Source of the DNA: Gracilaria caudata
Lineage: Eukaryota; Rhodophyta; Florideophyceae; Gracilariales; Gracilariaceae
Length of the DNA: 20,269 nucleotides
Direction: 5' to 3'
NCBI GenBank assembly: GCA_030374735.1
Contig: JASCIV010000429.1
Location: 1-20,269, forward strand
Each line of letters opens with the position of its first letter. The stretch's first letter is position 1. Below are positions 14,282 through 20,269 of the stretch, in pieces. Made by a program: the position numbers and the translations under genes. The notes beneath the pieces were generated by a model that saw only the letters and a list, made by a program, of their open reading frames with translations, was not told where the DNA came from and searched no databases.

Positions 14282-16540
14282 ATGCTACCCGAGATCGCAC
14301 AGCGAACGTTGGAGTCGGAGGCGCGACGGGCTCTCGCTTCTTCTCTTTCCTCGCTGCCGGGCGCCAAGTCCTTGTTGGTGGATCCGTTGTTGTACGACAC
14401 GCACCTATCTCTCGCGCGTCCGCTTGAGTTGTTCTCGGATGCTACTTTTCTGCGCGAGCATGGAATTCGATATGTGGCGCCCATCGAAAGTCCTCCTAGT
14501 GTTGCCATGCAGAAAGCGCTTGCGCAACCTTCCGTCGTTGCTGTCATCCGCGCAGTTAATGCTGCCGCTGCCCGTCACATAGTGCAACTCATTCTCAGTG
14601 GGCGTCAGGCCGATGAAACTGCCCCTACCTCATCCACTTCCTCGAACACCTCTTCGGAAACAAGTGCAAAGCAATCACAACCCACAAAGTTTCTTGTTTT
14701 AACTACACCGCGTCGGTCAAAGATCGTCGAGAAGGTTTTTACGAGGGCTGCTTTGTCAGATATTCAAATATCCGTGCTCCCGTTTGGCTTCTTTCCCTTC
14801 GACGCAAACCTAGTTACTCTCGACTGGCCACAAGCGTTCCGTCAGATCGTTCTGGATGGTGATAACTCTGCCATCTTGGCCACGGCTACCGCACTGTCGT
14901 CCTTGGCAAAAGCATTGAATCTCGAGTTCGCCACAATTCGTTCAGCAGGTGCTGGGGCCGCTGCCGTCGCTGAAGAGCTGCTCGAGACTCATGGACAGAT
15001 GTATAGCGTCCATCGTCATAATTCTGACTCTCTTCCTTCCTCTGTTCAATCATCTCCAGCTGTATCGACCCGTCATATGTCTGCTTCAGCATTTGCCGAT
15101 CATCAAAACTTCTCGCTTCTCGACTCAAAATCAGCCTCAACCAGTGTACTGCCACATAAAGCAAACAACATTTCTCATATGCCCACGCTTGCCGAGGTTG
15201 TTGAGAAGTCATCGAAACACCGTGCGGTCAATCTCGTGATTGTTGACCGCGGCTGTGATCTTGTCAGCCCGCTTCTCACCCAAGGGACTTATGAAGGTTT
15301 ATTAGATGAAGCAATAGGTCTCCACAACAACATTATTGACCTTCCTATTTCGTCTATTATATCAGAGGACGCTATGGAACTCCTCCGATCTAAGAACAAT
15401 ACACCGGCCGCGACGGTAGCCGCTCGCAAACGCCTTCGAGCGGATATCGACCCTGTCTTTGGTCAGTTGCGCGATCTCACCTTTTCGGCTGCATTTAGCC
15501 AAATCGGTTCGGTGGCAAATTCTTTACAGGAGTTCTATGACTCTCGTCCAAACCGTGACACATTCGAAATGGGAAAGCTACAGAACTGGATGCAAGGTCT
15601 TCCTGGCGCCACATCTGACCATTCTCTCGCAGCAATTCATACTGCCCTTGGATATGAGGTTGCTGCAAGAACTTTCAACTCCTATGAGTTTCGACAACGT
15701 TTTGAAATGGAACGCGAAATGATTGAGGATGGAAACGCCACCCCAAGGTGTACTTACATAACGGACGCGATTGCGCGAGGGGAGAGTCTCACTCATGTGC
15801 TCCGACTCTGTTGTTTATGGAGCGCAACTACATCGGGAATTGACAGTGATGACTTTGATTTTGTTCGGAAAGAGATTCTTGCGATATTTGGATTGGGAGT
15901 GATGCCACTATTGGCTAATTTAGAGAGAGCTGGTCTTCTTGTGAGATCACTGCGAGAACCACCACGAAACAACCTCGGCTGGATTTTTCCAAACTTCGGA
16001 GGTGGGCATACGGAGCGTTATATCCCAAGTGAGACGGGATCCACCACGGGCAGCGTACGAAGCTTTTCAACGTCAGCCAGCGATGAGTCAAAGCGTTCTC
16101 GTTCTCGTTCAGCAGAATACTCTTGGCAGTTTGCGCGTCGTGCGTTACAACTCGTTACAGAACTCGATCAAGACCGACCAGCAAATCCTGGCACGAGGGC
16201 AGCAGTTGCTGCAGCGTACTCTGGATACACACCGCTAAGTGTGCGTCTTGTAGAAGCCGGTTTGTCCGAAGAGGGATGGGGTTCTCTTCCTCATATTCTG
16301 TCACATATGTCTCTTTTACCTCCTGGACACACCACATTGGAGCATCGTCGAGAAGAGATTCGTCGGGACGAAGACGGCTTTGACGCTGTGATCGTATATG
16401 TCGGTGGTATAACGAGAGCTGAAGCAACTGCAGTCCGAATGGCTTCAAAAGCGAGTGGAATGAAAGCATTGATTGCAACAACTGCAGTCATTGGACCAGA
16501 TGAATTTGTGCTTTCCCTCGATGAGGCTCTGGTCGCGTAG
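14282..16540 (+). CDS. VPS33: Sec1/Munc18-family protein, VPS33-like
   Basis: An SM protein that chaperones SNARE assembly. VPS33 is the SNARE-binding subunit of the HOPS/CORVET tethers at late endosome and vacuole. The frame is 752 residues from ATG 14282. The N-terminal domain includes KSLLVDPLLYDTHLSLARPL and LREHGIRYVAP. The central hallmark is VNLVIVDRGCDLVSPLLTQG directly followed by TYEGLLDEAIGLHNNIIDLP (about 315-355), the segment most diagnostic of VPS33. Later come helical domain-3 sequences (EFYDSRPNRDTFEMGKLQNW) and the C-terminal DAVIVYVGGITRAEATAVR. Two Ser/Thr-rich insertions are present, near residues 115-140 and 580-615 (the second with KRSRSRSAEYSW), probably disordered surface loops. 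Human VPS33A is about 600 residues, so the insertions account for the extra length. Other SM members (SLY1, VPS45, SEC1) are less likely given the LLTQGTYEGLLDE motif. Confidence 0.85.
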   Translation: MLPEIAQRTLESEARRALASSLSSLPGAKSLLVDPLLYDTHLSLARPLELFSDATFLREHGIRYVAPIESPPSVAMQKALAQPSVVAVIRAVNAAAARHIVQLILSGRQADETAPTSSTSSNTSSETSAKQSQPTKFLVLTTPRRSKIVEKVFTRAALSDIQISVLPFGFFPFDANLVTLDWPQAFRQIVLDGDNSAILATATALSSLAKALNLEFATIRSAGAGAAAVAEELLETHGQMYSVHRHNSDSLPSSVQSSPAVSTRHMSASAFADHQNFSLLDSKSASTSVLPHKANNISHMPTLAEVVEKSSKHRAVNLVIVDRGCDLVSPLLTQGTYEGLLDEAIGLHNNIIDLPISSIISEDAMELLRSKNNTPAATVAARKRLRADIDPVFGQLRDLTFSAAFSQIGSVANSLQEFYDSRPNRDTFEMGKLQNWMQGLPGATSDHSLAAIHTALGYEVAARTFNSYEFRQRFEMEREMIEDGNATPRCTYITDAIARGESLTHVLRLCCLWSATTSGIDSDDFDFVRKEILAIFGLGVMPLLANLERAGLLVRSLREPPRNNLGWIFPNFGGGHTERYIPSETGSTTGSVRSFSTSASDESKRSRSRSAEYSWQFARRALQLVTELDQDRPANPGTRAAVAAAYSGYTPLSVRLVEAGLSEEGWGSLPHILSHMSLLPPGHTTLEHRREEIRRDEDGFDAVIVYVGGITRAEATAVRMASKASGMKALIATTAVIGPDEFVLSLDEALVA

Positions 16541-16929
16541 GAATAGAAAAACGAAATGCATTCTGCTTCAGTTACGAGGGTATGATAGTACTTTCTTTTT
16601 CGAACTGCCAAATTGGTGTGTCACACATTCGGTGCAGCCAGATGCATCGGGATGCGAAGTACAAGGGTAAACATGACATCTGTCGAATGTATCAAAAATT
16701 GTCTCGTATGTTAACATGGATCAAGTGGAGGTTAGATGATTCAAGAACTAAACCTAGCAGATTAACCAAGGCACCCTCTAGCCCTCAACTGCTGTTGAAG
16801 ACAGTCCGATCCAGCATTATTCGAGGCGATATATCTATCGAAAACAGATAACGCTTTTGTCTTGTTCGCAAATGCTTATCATTCTAGATGCGTTCCAGAA
16901 AACAGGTAGTGTGCAGTGAACTGTTTGTC
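16541..16929. other. Convergent 3' spacer
   Basis: This stretch holds the 3' untranslated regions of the VPS33-like gene and of the spliced gene on the opposite strand. An 89-codon plus-strand frame at 16582-16851 begins with ATG but has no recognisable motif and no support. The sequence is noticeably more AT-rich than the left part of the window. Confidence 0.45.
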
Positions 16930-18503
16930 CTACAGCCTTGGTCGAAGGCTGCTTTTCTTCCTTTCAGCCTCTGCCAACACTTCAATTGCTGTGCTCATAG
17001 TGAGCATGTTATCCAATCTCAGTCTATGCCCTTCGCTTCGCCTGACCATTTGGTCCGGCGACAGTTTGCAGCAACCGCGCCTGACCTTCAATACAACATA
17101 ACTCACTTCTGTCAGTGGAATGTATTCGCACTCAGGTGCACCCGGCTTGGGCCTACGATCAGTTCGTTTCAACATCAACGGGATATGTTCATCAGCAGAA
17201 CTTGTACGGGTGTACAGTTTTGCTTGAACCGGTTTGCTGAGAAAGAAGTAGTAACCATACTACGGGAAAGAAGTGGAAAGGAACATTGTTTGGTTAGAAA
17301 TGATATTCGATGCTTCTTGAAGCCCAAGATTAACAAACTTACCCGCAAGAAATTCTCTTGCTTCACTTCGTCAGTGTTAGTTGTGACGCCGCTGTCTCCC
17401 TCAGGGTTCGCAAGGAAAAACTCTTTGTCCACTGTGAGCACGTGATCTGGCCTTGAATATTTTCGTAAACCCTGCTTTCCCACGGAACTCGCGACAGCAA
17501 AAGCCTTAGTAAGAAGTTGAATATATGGAATACTCCCGGCGTTTTGGGATACAAAACTTCCGAAATGATCAACGCCTATAACTGCCCGTGCCTGCAAGTC
17601 ACTTATCCTGTCGATTTCCATCACCGTGAACCTTACAAAGAGCGATTCAAGGCAGTGGGACTTTTGATTTTCATGATCGCCGTTGTCATCATCACCATGC
17701 TTTTCGGTCAACATCAGTTGCTCGCTACAGGTATATAACCTTTTCGTTGCAGGTATGTTGACGAATGTATCGGCCTTGGTCCCGGTATTGCGCGCATCCA
17801 CGACCGGGTCGTAATGAATGTACACTCTATCTTCCGATGGAATACCAGTAGTCACGCGAGCGTTCTGAGCTGTTTCTTGCTCAACATCAATTGTCGTCGT
17901 CACGACCCCTTCATTTCGAGGCCGGTCGCCTTCAACATCTACCTCGGGAGTAGACAAGCTGGCATCTTGGTTCGAAGCTTGGTTCGGAGCTTGATTCGGA
18001 GGAGAAATTTTTTCTCTCTCGAGTTCTTCTTCGACTTCTCTCTGCTGATGGTTTAACCCTTGGGATCTTGTTAAACACTGCATACTGTACATGAGCAACT
18101 CGTTGTCGGTTTTATGTGTACTGAAACCGATTTCATAATCATGAGCCGCGACACTCATGCCTATAAAAGATACAAAGAACTCATCCGTGCGGCGCACTAC
18201 ATGGCTCGCGTCGGGTTTCACTTTCTTGAACTGACATGGAGTTATCCCTCTTTGGTGTGGTGCGTAGAAGACTGAAGCAGCCGCGCAGTTTTTGTTCGCT
18301 TCCACACTCACTCTTCTGTGAGAAAGTCCAGGAACAAAGTTTATCAGTCTTCCAAGGAAACGTTGTTGTCTGAGACCGGAATTAATTACTCCTTGCAGCG
18401 CATCTCGTCGAACAATTGTGCTCATTGACTTTGCTGACGTTTGTTTCTTTCGTGTGCTATCATCTGTAGCCGAAGCAACCGCCGTTTCGAACGTCGAAGA
18501 CAT
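16930..18503 (-). CDS. Two-exon gene of unknown family, 496 residues
   Basis: Exon 1 runs 18503-17343 (387 codons) from the first ATG; upstream the frame continues only from a TTG. Exon 2 runs 17259-16930 (109 codons and TAG). They join in phase 0 across the intron at 17342-17260, giving QENFLR followed by YGYYFFLSKPVQAKLYT. Without splicing, the exon 1 frame would run on into 55 unrelated codons. I do not recognise the family. Residues 1-155 are mixed charged/hydrophobic. Residues 156-225 are an acidic, Pro/Asn-rich linker with a PNQAPNQASNQ repeat. Residues 226-470 look like a beta-rich domain: RVYIHYDPVVDARNTGTKAD, LFVRFTVMEIDRISDLQARA, VIGVDHFGSFVSQ, RPDHVLTVDKEFFLA, then FLRYGYYFFL and YIPLTEVSYVVLKVRRG. 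The end is basic. There is no signal peptide or membrane helix. A C2-like fold is a guess only. Confidence 0.75.
17260..17342 (-). other. Spliceosomal intron, 83 bases, phase 0
   Basis: On the minus strand the intron begins GTAAGTTTG (17342 downward) and ends TTTCCCGTAG (17260). A CTAAC branch-site match lies at 17297-17293, 35 bases before the acceptor, followed by a pyrimidine-rich tract. Splicing keeps the frame (CGG codon, then TAT) and joins two coding segments that read as one protein. A second AG at 17238-17237 would lead to a stop after 14 codons and is less likely. Confidence 0.8.
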
Positions 18504-19550
18504 GCAAACCAGTTCAAGATGCGAGGCACGATGATCTAAACCAAATGGGGTACTTGGAACCAATAGTTGATGTGTTCCAAAAGACGCGACAAGGAGGCAG
18601 TTCCAAGCACTGGGTTGCCAATCTTAAATAAAATGAAAGAAGTGTGTTCATTGTTCTCCAATGCACCCTTGCACTGCTCAGTTTTCTGCATTGAAAAATG
18701 ATACTGTCATGGAACGGATTTCGAAGAGCCTTCCGGGGCATCCTGTTCGAGCAGGTTTCGTTTTCAGGGCTCGTTTTAGTCGGTTGATGCCTTAGAGGTA
18801 AAAAGAGCGTTTCGTGAAGCGCAAATTCGGGCCCATATTGAAGTGGTTCGGAAGTAGGCAGCGAATCGAAGCGTTATACGTAACATGATTAAGAGCCTGT
18901 ATAACGGGACAAGAAAAGTTTCACAACACAAACAGTTGACTCCGACAACTTATGTTTGTTGAAGGGCTAGTGATTACCTTTGCAATTCGTGAAGCGTGCT
19001 GGGATATTGTGGAGATATATGTCTCCTCGAGTAGGCCACAATGACTTGTGAAAGCACGCAGGTTTTTTTTACATTGATATCAGGTTAGTAACCTGCCGTC
19101 CTCAGGGCCATTCTTCTGCGGTTTGGATGTTCATGATCTGTATCATTATCATCATATCATCATGAAGGTTTAGTTGAATTGCGCGTTGAGAAGAAAATGT
19201 TAGTTGTACCGTTGTCCCAAAAGTTTATAACGTGAGTTGACCCGCAATCTTTCGCAAAGGCAGAACACTGGGCCCTTCTTCAGATCATAGTTATCTTCTA
19301 TGAAGGCTTCCGAAGTGCAGTGTACAATGTTACGCGTCTCTCCATCATGTTAGACAAGAAGGCAAAAGCCATATCATGTCCCGTATCGTAAGATCTCTTC
19401 CAGGGCAACAGCAGTCTCATCGGACTGGCGTTGTTTCGCGCTATTTTCAAAAAGTAGGCTGCGATTTCAGCAGTCAGGAACACCCATCATGGGATGATTT
19501 CATACGAAGAAAGGGCGGCGAAACAAAGGTGGTTGTGTAGCAAGATAGCA

Positions 19551-19564
19551 CATCATGCATGATG
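19551..19564. repeat. Perfect 14-bp palindrome CATCATGCATGATG
   Basis: The half-site CATCATG and its complement abut without a loop. The same half-sites, separated by three bases, form the inverted repeat at 5196-5212. Its function is unknown. Confidence 0.55.
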
Positions 19565-19920
19565 CAGCAAAGAAAACTGGCGTTCGTGTTTCGTGTGCAT
19601 TCCCAGCTTTTTCTTCTTCTTGCTCTAGTGTGGCCCGCCACTCCTTACACCGCATTCCCTACGCTCTAGCTACCTCTCATTCGGATGATTTGAATATGAT
19701 CTACTCGAACGGATTGCCGTTTGTGACAGAGAAACAGGATGACATGCCTTTTGTAACCCGAAATCAAAACGGCAGAGCAACGATTTGTGCTAGATAGGTG
19801 GCATCTCGTGATGTCCACACACGGAGAGCTGGAAACCGAACATAACCTCATCAAGGTTCTGGCAGGTGCCGCGGCATTGAAGTTGCGCTGTAGAATTCTC
19901 TGTGAATGGCGACGGCATCA

Positions 19921-20235
19921 TTACGGTAATGAGCGGCTTAACGTTATTGGTTTCCGATCCCTCACAAGGACAAGATTCAGAGTGTGGTGCACAACCTTGA
20001 AAGAATTTCTTTGCACGACCTTCGTCACTGTTGAAGCAGGTGGGGGAATGAATACCGCCAGACTCAAATGCGTTTCACTTGCAAGAATCAATAGTAAACG
20101 GTACACTTCGAGGGGTAGTTCCGTAGAACCGTTTTGTGTAAGTTTGGCGGGTTTCTCCTCCGATTGGAATTTGAAGTTTCGCACGTGAGAGACGAGCTCT
20201 TTCCTATCTTTAGACAACCAGTAGGCACGCGGCAT
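19921..20235 (-). CDS. Hypothetical 104-residue protein (doubtful)
   Basis: The frame opens at ATG 20235 and closes at TAA. The middle, LPLEVYRLLLILASETHLSL, is hydrophobic enough for a helix or a buried core, and a Val-rich segment follows. I recognise no domain, and a 133-codon frame on the opposite strand overlaps it, so neither is secure. It could be an exon of a gene extending past the right edge, or chance. Confidence 0.22.
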   Translation of the reverse strand: MPRAYWLSKDRKELVSHVRNFKFQSEEKPAKLTQNGSTELPLEVYRLLLILASETHLSLAVFIPPPASTVTKVVQRNSFKVVHHTLNLVLVRDRKPITLSRSLP

Positions 20236-20248
20236 GTTTACGATATGT

Positions 20249-20262
20249 CCACATATATGTGG
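20249..20262. repeat. Perfect 14-bp palindrome CCACATATATGTGG
   Basis: A loop-free dyad lies 14 bases before... the right-hand edge region of the window, with an alternating AT centre. It resembles a dimeric transcription-factor site in symmetry only; no consensus is claimed. Confidence 0.45.
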
Positions 20263-20269
20263 TCGTCAG

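Larger units (their letters stand above)
18504..20269. other. Gene-poor right end, about 1.8 kb
   Basis: The first part is the 5' flank of the unknown two-exon gene. Beyond it only short frames on both strands are open, none with a recognisable domain, and the sequence is AT-richer than the rest. It contains a TCAT/ATCA-rich patch around 19140-19165, two 14-bp palindromes (19551 and 20249) and one ATG-initiated minus-strand frame at 19921-20235. No tRNA, transposase or repeat array was seen. Part of a gene continuing beyond the window cannot be excluded. Confidence 0.45.

Noticed and set aside
17175..17259. C-terminus of the unknown gene read straight through the intron, or spliced to the AG at 17238-17237
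   Set aside because: Read-through gives unrelated sequence; the alternative acceptor gives a stop after 14 codons, whereas the AG at 17261-17260 opens 109 in-frame codons with a consistent pattern.
16888..17445. 185-codon plus-strand frame
   Set aside because: Antisense to both exons and the intron of the spliced gene, with a non-ATG-supported context and no domain.
1..20269. CRISPR arrays, insertion sequences, attachment sites, rRNA
   Set aside because: No regularly spaced repeats, transposase motifs or rRNA segments were seen; the DNA looks eukaryotic nuclear.

Overview
The window looks like nuclear DNA of an intron-poor photosynthetic eukaryote, most plausibly a unicellular red alga. Long single-exon genes encode clearly eukaryotic proteins: a P4-ATPase flippase, a VPS33-type SM protein, a SEN2-type tRNA-splicing endonuclease subunit and a PH-domain protein. 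One protein carries what looks like a plastid transit peptide. There is one short, well-formed spliceosomal intron (GTAAGT donor, CTAAC branch site, TAG acceptor). The assignment to red algae is inference from these traits; no species-specific marker was recognised. Base composition shifts from GC-rich on the left to visibly AT-richer on the right.

Layout. 71-2017 (+): PH-domain protein. 2351-2878 (-): small plastid-targeted membrane protein resembling the Psb34/ssl1498 family, convergent with the first gene. 3117-3189 (+): tRNA-Lys(CTT). 3414-4562 (+): DusB-type tRNA-dihydrouridine synthase. 4563-5471: gene-free spacer with small hairpins. 5472-7115 (-): ankyrin-repeat protein with a tyrosine/arginine-rich prion-like tail and a strong G-quadruplex motif just after the stop codon. 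7326-7946 (-): doubtful hypothetical gene. 7997-9007 (-): relic of a VWA-TSP1 gene broken by several frameshifts and stop codons. 9117-9168: three consecutive inverted repeats. 9271-10242 (+): SEN2-like endonuclease subunit. 10332-13673 (-): Neo1/ATP9-class flippase, ending 89 bp from SEN2. 14282-16540 (+): VPS33-like protein, divergent from the flippase. 16930-18503 (-): unrecognised two-exon gene encoding 496 residues. 18504-20269: mostly featureless, with two 14-bp palindromes and one weak ORF.

How the genes relate. There are no operons. A tRNA gene, a tRNA-modifying enzyme and a tRNA-splicing subunit lie within about 7 kb, and a flippase and an SM tethering protein of the endolysosomal system share a divergent promoter. 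Either grouping may be coincidence. The least explained items are the decayed VWA-TSP1 locus, the spliced gene of unknown family, the Tyr-rich ankyrin protein and the nuclear Psb34-like protein.
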